Assembly (NCBI GenBank): GCA_938028765.1
Contig: CALIZF010000001.1
Span: forward strand, 1-64,000
Length of the DNA: 64,000 bases
Reading direction: 5' to 3'
Source of the DNA: an uncultured Paracoccaceae bacterium
GTDB lineage: Bacteria > Pseudomonadota > Alphaproteobacteria > Rhodobacterales > Rhodobacteraceae
The notes below the pieces were generated by a model, which was not told the origin of the DNA, ran no database searches, and was given only the letters and a program-made list of their open reading frames with translations. This document shows, piece after piece, positions 1-9,408 of this stretch. The translations under genes were made by a program, and so were the position numbers. Numbering within the stretch: position 1 is the stretch's first letter; every line of letters starts with the position of its first letter.

Positions 1-1
1 C

Positions 2-199
2 CTGAACGGCGAGGTGAAGCGCCGGACAGAGGTCGTCGGGATCTTCCCCGACGAGGCTGCCGCCATCCGCCTGGTGGGCGCCATCCTGCCCGGGCAGAAC
101 GACGCGCGGGCCGTCCAGCGCGCCCGCTGCATGACGCCGGAGCGCGTCGCCGCCGTCCGCGATGATCCCACGGTCAGCCGCGCCACCACGGCGGGATGA
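2..199 (+). CDS. IS256-family transposase, C-terminal fragment
   Basis: The reading frame is open from the left edge to TGA at 197-199, so only the last 65 residues are present. They contain the characteristic IS256-family C-terminus: 'LNGEVKRRTEVVGIFP', then 'RLVGAIL', 'QND' and a 'VQRAR' stretch. In the family this part lies after the last catalytic residue, so nothing can be said about activity. The DNA just after the stop (about 239-270, with GCTACACCACCCCGTGGGACAC) resembles the segment that often lies between the stop and the right terminal repeat in these elements. The element therefore probably ends near 275; that limit is an inference. The rest of the gene lies outside the window. 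Confidence 0.75.
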   Translation: MNGEVKRRTEVVGIFPDEAAAIRLVGAILPGQNDARAVQRARCMTPERVAAVRDDPTVSRATTAG

Positions 200-1250
200 C
201 GTCCCCGGCCCATGCCGGAGCACGCAATGGCCCGCGGCCAGCTACACCACCCCGTGGGACACGATCTCCGGGGACCGGCAACCGCTTCAAGCCGCGGGGG
301 CGCGCATGCGGCCCGGGAAGTCGCAGTCATCCGCGCCGGGGATGTTGCGGCAGTGGCGCAACTGACAGAGCGATTTCACCGGAGGCGCCGGCGCACCGGC
401 CTGCCGGACCACGACGATCCGGTCGCCAGGGATCGCGCGGATCGTGTCGGGCAGAATGCAGCAGCCGGACGTGCGGAAGGTGGCAGGGATCACCGCTCGG
501 GATGCGCGGTGCTAGCGGAGGGCGCAGAGGGGGTCGTGGCGCCTCCGACGGCGGGCATGGTCGCGACGGCGGCACATCCTTGCCCGCGGCACGGGTTGCC
601 GCGGCGCCGGGGCAGCGTTGCGATCTGGCACCTGATCCGGCGCGCCGCGATCGCGGGGACGGAGGGCACGGAAGGTGAGGGGGGGGCACCCGCTGCACGC
701 TGTCGGCGGGACCGGCGCTGCACGCGCCATGGTGCCGGTGCCGGCGTGCGGCGCGCGGTGCCGACCCGTCAGGCGACCGGGCGTCGGGTGCCGGCCGAGG
801 GTCGGCGCGGTTTCGAGGACATCGCCCGTGTCGCTGGCCGGCCTGCGCGCGATCGCCCACCTTCGCCGGATCGCCGAGGCGCAGGCGCTGGACGACCCGT
901 TCCGCCGCGGGGGCGCGGACCGTGCGGCGCCAACACCGGCTGCCAGGCACCGTCTGGCCTGGACGGAAGACGCGATGGAACGCGGCGACCGCACCGCGGT
1001 GGCGCTGTGGAAACGGCGCAGCCCGGCGTTTCGCCGGGCGTCGATTGCCGCCGGCGCATCAGCGGTGCCGATACGTCTGCACGCAGGCGTGTTCGGCCCT
1101 GATCGGCGCGACGGAATGATCGCGCGATCGCTGCAGGGCGCCGCAGCAGGGTGGGAACACCCCGCGCTGCCGGACCCCGCGCCGGACGGCAATGCCGACA
1201 CGGCCGGGGCGATCCGCCGCGCCCCCCGGCGGCGGGGCGGGTCGCTCCCA
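200..1250. other. about 1 kb without a convincing gene
   Basis: No frame here looks like a known protein and the long open frames are the usual by-product of high GC. The best candidate for a decayed coding piece is on the reverse strand at 287-493. It encodes about 68 residues containing 'IPGDRIVVV' and a Cys-rich end 'LCQLRHCRNIPGADDCDFPGR', with an in-frame TAG seven codons upstream of its first start. It could be the 3' end of a broken gene. Position next to a transposase fragment suggests a degraded, once-mobile segment. Confidence 0.4.
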
Positions 1251-1700
1251 TCAGGCCACGATCGGCGCGAGGCTCAGCAGCACCGCCGCCGTCAGGCCGA
1301 CCCGCAGCCGCAGCCACCATGGCGGGGCAAGGCCGGCGCGGACGAAATGCCAATCAAGCATCAGAAGGCCCGCGAACCCCGCCATCAGGTTGACCGCGGC
1401 CGACACCGGACCGCCGCCCACCATGAAGAAGGCCCAGAGCGCGGGGATCACCGACAGCGCATATCCGGCCCCCGCCATCGGCCCTGTCCCGCGCGCGGCG
1501 AACCCCCACAGGACGCCCGACATGAACGACAGGATCACCGCTCCGTAGGCAAGACCAACATAGGGGCCGACGAACCGCGGGCCGAGCGCGCGCGCGCCCC
1601 AGTCCTGCAAGCCCGCGTCCAGGACCGTGACGCCGCCCCAGACGAAGGGGATCAGCCCTGCAAGGCCAAGGGCCAGCGGGATGTTGGGAACCGGTGTCAT
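1251..1700 (-). CDS. DUF3429 family membrane protein
   Basis: A 149-residue polytopic inner-membrane protein of unknown function. It has about five hydrophobic segments, beginning with 'IPLALGLAGLIPFVWGG' near the N-terminus and including 'YGAVILSFMSGVLWGF', the family's most recognisable segment. The final segment (about residues 132-148) ends the protein at 'LLSLAPIVA'. The start ATG lies one base downstream of the ispH stop, so the two genes are almost certainly co-transcribed. DUF3429 proteins are common in alphaproteobacteria but no biochemical role is established. Confidence 0.85.
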   Translation of the reverse strand: MTPVPNIPLALGLAGLIPFVWGGVTVLDAGLQDWGARALGPRFVGPYVGLAYGAVILSFMSGVLWGFAARGTGPMAGAGYALSVIPALWAFFMVGGGPVSAAVNLMAGFAGLLMLDWHFVRAGLAPPWWLRLRVGLTAAVLLSLAPIVA

Positions 1701-1701
1701 G

Positions 1702-2652
1702 TCAGGCAGGTTCGCGCAGCACGCGGGGCACCTTGAACTCCACCCGCTCGACCGCCGTCTCGACCGTCTCGCGCGACAGCTCGAACCGTGCGGCGAAGGC
1801 TGCGATCACCTCGTCCACCAGCACTTCGGGCGCGCTGGCCCCTGCCGTCAGGCCGATGGCCCGGGCGCCCTCGAGCGCACGCCAGTCGATGTCGGCCGCC
1901 CGCTGCACCAGCTGCGCATGGCCGCAACCCGCAGCCCGCCCCACCTCGACCAGCCGGCGCGAGTTCGACGAATTTGGCGCGCCGATCACCAGGAGGGCGT
2001 CGATCTTCGGCGCGATCGCCTTCACCGCCGCCTGCCGGTTCGTGGTGGCATAGCAGATGTCCTCGCGCGCCGGCCCCTCGATGGCCGGGAACCGCGCCCG
2101 CAGCGCCGCGACCACGGCAGCGGTATCGTCCACCGACAGCGTCGTCTGGGTGACGAAGGCCAGCCTCGCGGGATCGCGCACCGACAGATGCGCCACGTCC
2201 TCGACCGTCTCGACCAAGAGCACCTCGCCCGGCGGCAGCTGACCCATCGTGCCGACCGTTTCGGGGTGGCCGGCGTGGCCGATCATTACCAGTTGCCGCC
2301 CCTCGGCGTGGTGCCGCGCGGCCTCGACATGCACCTTGGTGACGAGGGGACAGGTCGCGTCCACCACGATCATGTTCCGCCGTGCCGCCTCGGCCGGGAC
2401 AGCCTTCGGTACGCCGTGGGCCGAGAAGATCACCGGCCGGTCGTCGGGACAGTCGTCCAGGTCCTCGACGAACACGGCACCCCTGGCGCGCAGCCCGTCC
2501 ACGACATAGCGGTTGTGCACGATCTCGTGCCGGACGTAGACGGGTGCCCCCCATTTCTCCAGCGCCATCTCGACGATGCGGATCGCGCGGTCCACGCCCG
2601 CGCAGAACCCGCGCGGCGCGGCGATATAGAGCGTCAGGGGGGGCTTCGTCAT
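1702..2652 (-). CDS. ispH: 4-hydroxy-3-methylbut-2-enyl diphosphate reductase (IspH/LytB)
   Basis: Last enzyme of the methylerythritol-phosphate isoprenoid pathway: it reduces HMBPP to IPP and DMAPP using a [4Fe-4S] cluster. The 316-residue protein has the normal length. The three cluster-ligand cysteines are present at C17 ('RGFCAGV'), C101 ('DATCPLV') and C200 ('[10 protein letters not shown]'). The catalytic-glutamate motif 'GHPETVG' (E131) and the '[12 protein letters not shown]' substrate loop are intact. It precedes the DUF3429 gene by one base on the same strand. Cytosolic, expected to be essential. Confidence 0.97.
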   Translation of the reverse strand: MTKPPLTLYIAAPRGFCAGVDRAIRIVEMALEKWGAPVYVRHEIVHNRYVVDGLRARGAVFVEDLDDCPDDRPVIFSAHGVPKAVPAEAARRNMIVVDATCPLVTKVHVEAARHHAEGRQLVMIGHAGHPETVGTMGQLPPGEVLLVETVEDVAHLSVRDPARLAFVTQTTLSVDDTAAVVAALRARFPAIEGPAREDICYATTNRQAAVKAIAPKIDALLVIGAPNSSNSRRLVEVGRAAGCGHAQLVQRAADIDWRALEGARAIGLTAGASAPEVLVDEVIAAFAARFELSRETVETAVERVEFKVPRVLREPA

Positions 2653-2751
2653 GGCGCGTCTCCATCCTGCGCCAGAGGTAGGCGAGGCGCAGGGCGGCGT
2701 CCAGCCGAACCCGCCCGGCCGCCCGACCGCGCGGGCGACCGGGGCCGTACC

Positions 2752-3414
2752 TCACCCTTCCGCAGGGGTCTCGGCCGGTTCGGCAGCCGACGCGGGCGCG
2801 GGCGCGGAAACCGGCGCGGACGCGGGCATCGGACCGACCGCCGCCGCGGCGGCGCTGCGGTCGAAGAACCGCGGCTCGCGCGGCTCGCGCGGCGGCCGCC
2901 CGATGATGTCCTTCAGCTCGTCGAGCTCGATGAAGTTGTCGGCCTGCCGGCGCAGATCGTCGGCGATCATGGGCGGCTGGCTGCGGATCGTCGAGACGAT
3001 CGATACCCTGACCCCCTGACGCTGGAGGCTTTCGACCAGCGGCTTGAAGTCGCCATCGCCCGAGAACAGCACGATGTGATCGACCTTCGGCGCAAGCTCC
3101 ATCGCATCGACGGTCAGTTCGATGTCCATGTTGCCCTTGACCTTCCGCCGGCCCTGACTGTCGGTGTATTCCTTCGCGGGCTTGGTGCGCATGGCAAAGC
3201 CGTTGTAGTGTAGCCAGTCCACCAGCGGGCGGATCGGCGAATACTCCTCGCTTTCGAGCAGGGCAGTGTAGTAGAACGCCCGCACGAGCTTGCCGCGACG
3301 CATGAACTCCTGCCGCAGGAGCTTGTAGTCGATGTCGAAGCCGAGCGCACGCGCAGCCGCGTAGAGGTTGGACCCGTCGATGAACAGCGCCAACCTGTCG
3401 TCCTTGTAAAACAT
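2752..3414 (-). CDS. NYN domain (LabA/DUF88-type) protein, putative RNase
   Basis: PIN-like NYN-domain protein of 220 residues. The acidic core is visible: 'LALFIDGSNLY' (D13), 'GNMDIELTVDAM' and 'LFSGDGDFKPLVE'. NYN proteins are metal-dependent nucleases or RNA-processing factors; the substrate of this one is unknown. The C-terminal 40 residues are an Ala/Pro-rich, probably disordered tail. The start is set at the ATG at 3414 because GAGGAG lies six bases upstream and the NYN fold begins there. An in-frame upstream start would add 34 residues that look non-coding. It is divergent from folK. Confidence 0.88.
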   Translation of the reverse strand: MFYKDDRLALFIDGSNLYAAARALGFDIDYKLLRQEFMRRGKLVRAFYYTALLESEEYSPIRPLVDWLHYNGFAMRTKPAKEYTDSQGRRKVKGNMDIELTVDAMELAPKVDHIVLFSGDGDFKPLVESLQRQGVRVSIVSTIRSQPPMIADDLRRQADNFIELDELKDIIGRPPREPREPRFFDRSAAAAAVGPMPASAPVSAPAPASAAEPAETPAEG

Positions 3415-3488
3415 GCTTGTCTCCTCAAATCCACATCCGGCAAAAGCTCCGTGAGTGTGCGGGAGGGACGTTGCCGAAGGTGCGCCCA

Positions 3489-3516
3489 GAATTAGGCCAA
3501 GGACGCGCTTTCGCAA
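3489..3516 (-). promoter_or_regulatory. candidate sigma70-type promoter for the NYN gene
   Basis: Read on the reverse strand: -35 TTGCGA, 16-bp spacer, -10 TAATTC, about 75 bases upstream of the NYN start. The AT content of the -10 stands out in this GC-rich DNA. Prediction only. Confidence 0.35.
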
Positions 3517-3540
3517 CAGAGTTCATACGAAAGTGTAGCA

Positions 3541-4122
3541 TTGTCTCGCGATCCTGAACAATCGTGCCTGATCGCCCTTGGGGCGAACCTGCCGATCGAC
3601 GATCAGCCGGCAGAGGAAACGCTGCGCCGGGCCGCGGCGCTGCTGCCGGCCGCGGGGTTCGCCGGCCTGCGGCTGAGCCGGATCTGGCGCACGCCATGCT
3701 TTCCGGCCGGCGCCGGCCCGGACTACGCGAACGCGGCGGCGGCGGCGGTCTGGACCGGCGCCGGCGGGCCGCGCGCCGCGCTGGCGGCGCTGCACGCGCT
3801 CGAGGCGCGTTTCGGGCGCGAGCGGCGACAGAGATGGGGGATGCGGACGCTCGACCTTGACCTGATCGCCTTCGGATGGGCGGTGCGCCCCGATGCGGGC
3901 ACGCAGACCGCCTGGCGGCGCCTGCCGCTGGCCGAACAGGTGCGCGCGGTTCCCGACCGGCCGATCCTGCCGCATCCGCGCCTTCAGGACCGCGGGTTCG
4001 TCCTCGCGCCGCTGGCCGAGGTGGCACCGCACTGGCGCCACCCGCTGACGGGCGACAGCGTGGCCGAGATGCTAGCGGCGCTGCCCCCCGACGCGCTGGC
4101 GGAGATGACGCCCCTCGGCTGA
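3541..4122 (+). CDS. folK: 2-amino-4-hydroxy-6-hydroxymethyldihydropteridine diphosphokinase
   Basis: Pyrophosphokinase of folate synthesis: it transfers pyrophosphate from ATP to 6-hydroxymethyl-7,8-dihydropterin ahead of dihydropteroate synthase. The 193-residue protein has the family landmarks: N-terminal '[10 protein letters not shown]', 'YANAAAAA', the metal-binding '[11 protein letters not shown]', and C-terminal '[22 protein letters not shown]'. The only suitable start before the conserved N-terminus is a TTG at 3541, so the exact start is less certain than the gene. It lies between NYN and rpoZ, a placement common in Rhodobacterales. Confidence 0.93.
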   Translation: MSRDPEQSCLIALGANLPIDDQPAEETLRRAAALLPAAGFAGLRLSRIWRTPCFPAGAGPDYANAAAAAVWTGAGGPRAALAALHALEARFGRERRQRWGMRTLDLDLIAFGWAVRPDAGTQTAWRRLPLAEQVRAVPDRPILPHPRLQDRGFVLAPLAEVAPHWRHPLTGDSVAEMLAALPPDALAEMTPLG

Positions 4123-4314
4123 CGCGGTCGCCGGCGCCGCGGGGAACCGGCACCCCCCGGCCGCGACCGGACCCCGCAGGGCCTGCGGATCGGCCGCCGG
4201 CCGCGCGACCTGCGCGACCGGAACGGTGCCTCGGCAGCGCAACCGGGGAACGCGACCCTGCCCGCAGCGCGCGGGGCCTTGACGCGGCCGGCGTCGTCGG
4301 CGCCTCGCCAAGGC

Positions 4315-4343
4315 TTGCAAGTGCGCGGGAACCGGGCTACACC
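4315..4343 (+). promoter_or_regulatory. candidate rpoZ promoter
   Basis: -35 TTGCAA (4315-4320), 17-bp spacer, -10 TACACC (4338-4343), ending 36 bases before the rpoZ start. Spacing is ideal, the -10 is weak. Prediction only. Confidence 0.4.
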
Positions 4344-4379
4344 CTCGGGTTCTTACCACCCGCCGAAGGGGAGTGTGCC

Positions 4380-4733
4380 GTGGCCCGCGTGACGGTTGAA
4401 GATTGCGTTGACAAGGTTCCGAACCGTTTCGAGCTGGTGTTGCTGGCAGCGCACCGCGCGCGCGAGATCGCGGCCGGCGCGCCCCTGACGGTCGAGCGCG
4501 ACAACGACAAGAACTCTGTCGTGGCGCTGCGCGAGATCGCCGAGGAAACGCAACGCGCAGACGCCCTGCGCGAGCGCATGATCGCCAGCCACCAGACCCA
4601 GATCGAGGTGGACGAACCCGAGGAGGACCGGATGGCCCTGTTGATGGGGGCCGACGCCGACCGGCCCGCGCACGACGACCTGAACGAGGAACGGATGTTG
4701 CGGATGCTGCTGGAGGCCCAGGGCCAGGGCTGA
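4380..4733 (+). CDS. rpoZ: DNA-directed RNA polymerase omega subunit
   Basis: Omega assists folding and assembly of the beta' subunit and contributes to the ppGpp site of RNA polymerase. The 117-residue protein opens with the conserved '[23 protein letters not shown]' region (shown here as ARVTVEDC / VPNRFELV), followed by '[15 protein letters not shown]', and has an acidic C-terminal half typical of alphaproteobacteria. The GTG start at 4380 is chosen because AAGGGGAG precedes it and the family N-terminus begins there. It lies directly before relA/spoT (24-base gap), linking ppGpp synthesis and its polymerase target. Confidence 0.96.
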   Translation: MARVTVEDCVDKVPNRFELVLLAAHRAREIAAGAPLTVERDNDKNSVVALREIAEETQRADALRERMIASHQTQIEVDEPEEDRMALLMGADADRPAHDDLNEERMLRMLLEAQGQG

Positions 4734-4757
4734 CGCCCTGCTCGGTGCGGGCGCGGC

Positions 4758-6892
4758 ATGATCGACACACGCGCCATCGATGTCGATGATCTCGTCGCGC
4801 TTGTCCGAAACTACAACCCGCGCACCAGCGAAGATCTGATCCGCCGCGCCTACGATTATGGCCGGCAGATGCACGAAGGGCAGTTCCGTCGATCGGGCGA
4901 GCCCTATTTCACGCATCCTGTGGCGGTGGCCGCGATCCTGACCGAGATGCGGCTGGACGACGCCACCATCGTCACCGCCCTCCTGCACGACACGATCGAG
5001 GACACGAAATCCACCTACGCCGAGATCGCGGCGCGGTTCGGCCACGAGGTGGCCGAACTGGTCGACGGCGTGACCAAGCTGACGAACCTGCAGCTGTCGT
5101 CATCGGAATCGAAGCAGGCCGAAACTTCCGCAAGCTGTTCTTCGCGATGTCCCGCGACCTGCGGGTGATCCTCGTCAAGCTGGCGGACCGGCTGCACAAC
5201 ATGCGCACCATCCGGTCGATGTCGCCGGAAAAGCAGGCCCAGAAGGCGCGCGAGACGATGGAGATCTACGCCCCCCTCGCCGGCCGGATGGGGATGCAGT
5301 GGATGCGCGAAGAGCTCGAGGATCTTGGCTTCCGCGTTCTCAATCCTGAGGCGCGCAACTCGATCCTGCGCCGGTTCGTCATGCTTCAGCGCGAGACGGG
5401 CGACGTCATCCCCGAGATCACGTCCGACATCCGCGCCGAGCTCGACGCCGCCGGGATCGAGGCCGATGTCTATGGCCGCGCGAAGAAGCCCTATTCGGTC
5501 TGGCGCAAGATGCAGGAGAAGGAACTGGCCTTCTCGCGCCTCTCCGACATCTTCGGCTTCCGCATCATCACGCGCGACGTTGCCGACTGCTACCGCGCGC
5601 TCGGCGCGATCCACCAGCGGTGGAAGGCGGTGCCGGGGCGATTCAAGGATTACATCTCGAACCCCAAGGCGAACGGTTACCGCTCGATCCACACCACCGT
5701 GTCGGGCCGAAGCGGCAAGCAGGTGGAGGTGCAGATCCGCACGCGCGAGATGCACGAGGTCGCCGAGGCGGGTGTGGCCGCCCACTGGGCCTATCGCGAC
5801 GGGGTGCGCAGCGTGAACCCCTTCGCGGTCGATCCGGCGAAGTGGATCGCGCAGCTGACCGAACGCTTCGACGAGGGCGACCACGACGAGTTCCTCGAGC
5901 ACGTCAAGCTCGAGATGTACTCCGACCAGGTCTTCTGCTTCACGCCCAAGGGCGATGTGGTGCGGCTGCCCCGCGGGGCGACGCCGCTGGACTTCGCCTA
6001 TGCGATCCACACGCGGATCGGCAATGCCTGCGTGTCGGCCAAGGTGGACGGGCTGCGCGTGCCCCTGTGGACGCGGCTGAGGAACGGGCAGTCGGTCGAG
6101 ATCATCACCGCCGAGGGGCAGAAGCCGCAGGCGAGCTGGATCGACATCGTGGTGACGGGGCGCGCCAAGGCCGCGATCCGCAAGAGCCTGCGCGAAGAGG
6201 ACCGCGGGCGGTTCGTCAAGCTGGGCCGCGAGCTTGCCCGCGTCGCCTTCGAACGGGTGGGCAAGAAGGCGACCGACAAGGCCCTGCTGACCGCCGCCCG
6301 CACGATGGGCCTGCCCGACGAGAGCGAGCTTCTGGCGCGCATCGGGGCGGCCGAGGTGACGGCGCAAAAGGTGGTGGAACTCCTCTATCCCGAACTCGGC
6401 CGCCGCGGCGCCGAGGACGAGGTGGACGCCTCCCGCCCCGTTCTGGGCCTGCCCGACGACCAGGCGTTCCGCCGCGCCCCCTGCTGCCAGCCGCTGCCCG
6501 GCGAGCGGATCGTCGGCATCATTTACCGCGGCAAGGGCGTGGTGGCCCATGCGATCGACTGCCCGGCCCTCGTGGACCTCGAGGATCAGCCGGAACGCTG
6601 GCTGGATCTGCACTGGTCGCCCGGCCGGCACGCCCCAGTGAACACCGTGCGGCTCGACATCACCATCGCCAACGCGGCGGGTGTCCTCGGGCGCATCTGC
6701 ACCATCATCGGGGATCGCAAGGCCAACATCAGCGACCTACATTTCATTGACAAGAAGCCCGACTACTACCGTCTGATCGTGGAGGCGGACCTGCGCGACG
6801 TGGAACAGCTGCACGGGGTGCTGACCGCGCTGGCGGCCGAGGTGGACGTGGCGCGGGTGGAGCGCCACCGGGACATGACTCTCAAGCCCTGA
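4758..6892 (+). pseudogene. RelA/SpoT-type (p)ppGpp synthetase/hydrolase, one-base frameshift
   Basis: Bifunctional long RSH enzyme of the stringent response, in two frames. Frame 1 (from ATG 4758) encodes the HD hydrolase region with 'HPVAVAAIL' and 'LLHDTIEDT' and runs on to 'LQLSSSESKQAE', then goes out of frame and stops at 5168. The next frame (open through 5147 to the stop at 6892) continues directly with 'MSRDLRVILVKLADRLHNMR', the synthetase motif 'YRSIHTTV', a TGS domain and a C-terminal ACT domain. Family sequences read '..AENFRKLFFAMSRD..'; this fits if one A is missing in the GAAAC at 5121-5125. The gene is otherwise full length and clean. A homopolymer sequencing error is therefore as likely as a real mutation; a real one would leave only part of the hydrolase domain. 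Confidence 0.9.
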
Positions 6893-6919
6893 CGGGCGCG
6901 CAGGAGGAGTGCAAGGGCG

Positions 6920-7618
6920 GTGTTCAGGCGACGCACGCCGCGGTCGTGGTTCAGGCTGATGGCGGAAACCGTCTGGCCGCAATCCGGCTGGCGGCGCGCC
7001 GGCACCTATGTGCTGCACCGCCTGCGCCGCCTGCCCGACAGCCCCCGGCGGATCGGCCGCGGCGTGTTCGCGGGGATCTTCGTGTCGTTCCTGCCGCTCT
7101 ACGGGATCTTCATGGGCTCGGCCGCGGTGATGGCGCTGGCGATCCGCGGCAACGTGCTGGCCGCGGTATTCGCCACGCTGGTCGGCAACCCGCTGACCTT
7201 CCCCATCATCGCCTGGGTCGCGCTCGAGACCGGCTACTGGATGCTGGGGGGCGACTACGCGGCGCCGATGAGCACGCTTGTGGATGCCTTCGGCGGTGCC
7301 GCATCGCAGCTGTGGCACAACATCCTGTCGGCCTTCGGCCCGGAAGAGGCCCGGTGGGACAACCTCGCGAAGTTCTACCATCAGGTGTTCCTGCCCTACA
7401 TGCTGGGGGGCATCCCGACCGGCATCGTCGCCGGGCTTGCCGGCTACTGGGCCAGCCTGCCGTTGGTGGCGGCCTACCAGAAGCTGCGCGCCCGCCAGAC
7501 CCGCGCCCGGATCGAGCGTCGGCTGGCCGATCGCGCCGCCGCCCTCGCCCGGGCCGAGGCCGAGGCGCGGGCCGAAGCGACCCTCAGGGCGGGCCCGGAC
7601 GACGGCGGCGGGGACTGA
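6920..7618 (+). CDS. DUF2062 membrane protein (first of a tandem pair)
   Basis: A 232-residue inner-membrane protein. The conserved region starts with 'VLHRLRRLPDSPRRIGRGVFAG', followed by hydrophobic segments including 'FVSFLPLYGIFMGSAAVMALAI' (shown in part) and 'NPLTFPIIAWVALE', and then a charged, Ala/Arg-rich C-terminal helix. The GTG start at 6920 is supported by AGGAGG at 6902-6907. DUF2062 has no assigned biochemical function. The gene follows relA/spoT by 27 bases, the usual location in Rhodobacterales, and is followed by a paralogue after four bases. Confidence 0.88.
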   Translation: MFRRRTPRSWFRLMAETVWPQSGWRRAGTYVLHRLRRLPDSPRRIGRGVFAGIFVSFLPLYGIFMGSAAVMALAIRGNVLAAVFATLVGNPLTFPIIAWVALETGYWMLGGDYAAPMSTLVDAFGGAASQLWHNILSAFGPEEARWDNLAKFYHQVFLPYMLGGIPTGIVAGLAGYWASLPLVAAYQKLRARQTRARIERRLADRAAALARAEAEARAEATLRAGPDDGGGD

Positions 7619-7622
7619 CGGG

Positions 7623-8303
7623 ATGTTGTTCCGCCGCCGCACTCCCCTTCCGCTTGTCGCCCGCCTGCGCGGTCTGATCTGGCCCGACGGCGGCATGGCG
7701 CGCGCGTTGCGCTATGTGCTGCATCGGCTGCGCCGGCTGCCCGACAGCCCGCGAAAGATCGCGCGCGGGGTGATGGCCGGCGTGTTCGTGAACTTCCCGC
7801 CCCTGTTCGGGGTGCAGTTCGCCTCCGCCGCGCTGATCGCCTGGGCGATCGGGGGCAACCTCCTGGCCGCGCTGTTCTGCACATTCCTGACCAACCCCCT
7901 GACGACGCCCTTCATCGTTGCCGCATCGCTCGAACTCGGATGGCTGATTCTCGGGATGAAAGGGACGATGGGGGTGGACGCGGCGCTGTCGTCGATCGCC
8001 GCGGCGGGGACCGAGCTGTGGGACAATGCGCTGGCGCTGGTGTCGGGGGGCGTGCTGCATTGGCAGCACACTGCGGCCTTCGCCGACACCATCCTGCTGC
8101 CCTACACGGTCGGCAGCCTGCCCATCGGGATCGTCGCCGCGGCGCTGGCCTATGCGGCCGCGCTGCCGCTGGCCGGCGCCTGGCAGCGCAGCCGCGCCGC
8201 GGCCGCACGGGCGCGGATCGAGCGGCGGCTGGCGCAGCGCGCTGCCGCGCTGGAACGCGCCGCCGCCGCCCGGCCCGGCGCGGGTCCCGGCGCGGCGCCT
8301 TGA
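7623..8303 (+). CDS. DUF2062 membrane protein (second of a tandem pair)
   Basis: A 226-residue paralogue of the preceding protein: it repeats 'YVLHRLRRLPDSPRKIARG', 'FPPLFGVQFASAALIAWAIGGN' (in part), 'NPLTTPFIVAASLELGW' and the charged C-terminal helix 'ARIERRLAQRAAALERA'. ATG at 7623 lies four bases after the upstream stop, so translation is probably coupled. The two copies have clearly diverged, so this is an old duplication and not an assembly artefact. Function unknown. Confidence 0.87.
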   Translation: MLFRRRTPLPLVARLRGLIWPDGGMARALRYVLHRLRRLPDSPRKIARGVMAGVFVNFPPLFGVQFASAALIAWAIGGNLLAALFCTFLTNPLTTPFIVAASLELGWLILGMKGTMGVDAALSSIAAAGTELWDNALALVSGGVLHWQHTAAFADTILLPYTVGSLPIGIVAAALAYAAALPLAGAWQRSRAAAARARIERRLAQRAAALERAAAARPGAGPGAAP

Positions 8304-8352
8304 CCGCAAGGGGGCAGTTCCGCCCAGGCGCGGCCTGCGTTAGATGCGGCGG

Positions 8353-9408
8353 ATGGCCCTGACGCTGACCCGCCTGACCGACGCCCTCACCCACGGGTTC
8401 GACACCGTCATCGACGTGCGCTCGCCCGCCGAATACGCCGACGATCGCCTGCCGGGCGCGATCAGCCTGCCGGTCCTGTCGGATGCCGAGCGCGCGCGGG
8501 TCGGCACGATCTACAAGCGCGAAAGCCCCTTCACCGCCCGCAAGGTCGGCGCCGCCCTGGTGGCGCGCAACGCCGCGCTGCACCTCGAGGGACCGCTTGC
8601 CGGCATGGGCGGCGGGTGGCGGCCGCTCATCTACTGCTGGCGCGGCGGGCAGCGGTCGGGATCGTTCGCCACCATCCTGCGCGCAGTCGGCTGGCGCGTC
8701 GAGACGGTGGAGGGCGGCTATCGCAGCTGGCGCCGGCTGGTGTCGGATGCGCTCTACGACCGGCCCTGGCCCTGCCCGGTCGTTGTGCTTGACGGCGACA
8801 CCGGCACGGCCAAGACGGCGCTGCTGTCGCGGCTGGAGGCCCTCGGCCATCAGGTGCTGGACCTCGAGGCGCTGGCGAACCACCGCGGGTCGGTCTTCGG
8901 TGCGCGAGCGGGCGGACAGCCGACGCAGCGAAGCTTCGAATCCGCCATCGCCGCCGCGCTCGCCCGCCTCAACCCCGCCCGCCCGCTGGTGGTCGAGGCC
9001 GAATCGGCGACGATCGGCGCGGTGTCGGTGCCGCCGTCGCTCTGGAATGCAATGCGCGCGGCCCCCCGCATCGCGCTGACCGCACCGCTGCCGGCGCGCG
9101 CGGCCTTCCTCGCCCGCGCCTATGCCGACCTGACGGCCGACCCTGCGGCACTTGCCGGGGCGATCGACAGGCTTCGCCCGCTGCACCCGAAGGAACGGAT
9201 CGCTGCATGGCAGGCCCAGGCCGCAGCCGGCGCCTTCGCCGATCTGGCCGAGGGGCTGATGCGCCACCACTACGACCCGCTTTATGCCCGGACCCGCGCC
9301 CGCCGCGCGCCGCCCGCGCTGACGCTGGGCGCCGACGACCTGTCGGACGCCGGGCTGGCCGCGCTGGCCCCGCGCCTTGCGGAGGCGGTGGCGGCGGTCA
9401 GTCGCTGA
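8353..9408 (+). CDS. mnmH: tRNA 2-selenouridine synthase (MnmH/SelU/YbbB)
   Basis: Replaces sulfur by selenium (via a geranylated intermediate) in 2-thiouridine at the wobble position of Lys/Glu/Gln tRNAs, using selenophosphate. An N-terminal rhodanese domain begins 'TLTRLTD...FDTVIDVRSPAEYADDRLPGA' and carries the active-site Cys in 'IYCWRGGQRSGS'. The C-terminal part has a P-loop-like 'GDTGTAKT', the variant seen in this family. Start at ATG 8353 ('MALTLT') matches the family N-terminus; an ATG three codons earlier (8344) is possible. No selD or selenocysteine gene is in the window. Its 3' end overlaps the convergent DUF1491 gene by 11 bases. Confidence 0.93.
   Translation: MALTLTRLTDALTHGFDTVIDVRSPAEYADDRLPGAISLPVLSDAERARVGTIYKRESPFTARKVGAALVARNAALHLEGPLAGMGGGWRPLIYCWRGGQRSGSFATILRAVGWRVETVEGGYRSWRRLVSDALYDRPWPCPVVVLDGDTGTAKTALLSRLEALGHQVLDLEALANHRGSVFGARAGGQPTQRSFESAIAAALARLNPARPLVVEAESATIGAVSVPPSLWNAMRAAPRIALTAPLPARAAFLARAYADLTADPAALAGAIDRLRPLHPKERIAAWQAQAAAGAFADLAEGLMRHHYDPLYARTRARRAPPALTLGADDLSDAGLAALAPRLAEAVAAVSR

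Noticed and set aside
287-493. Reverse-strand 68-residue Cys-rich frame near the transposase fragment
   Set aside because: It has no upstream continuation (stop seven codons before) and no family match; mentioned only as possible debris.
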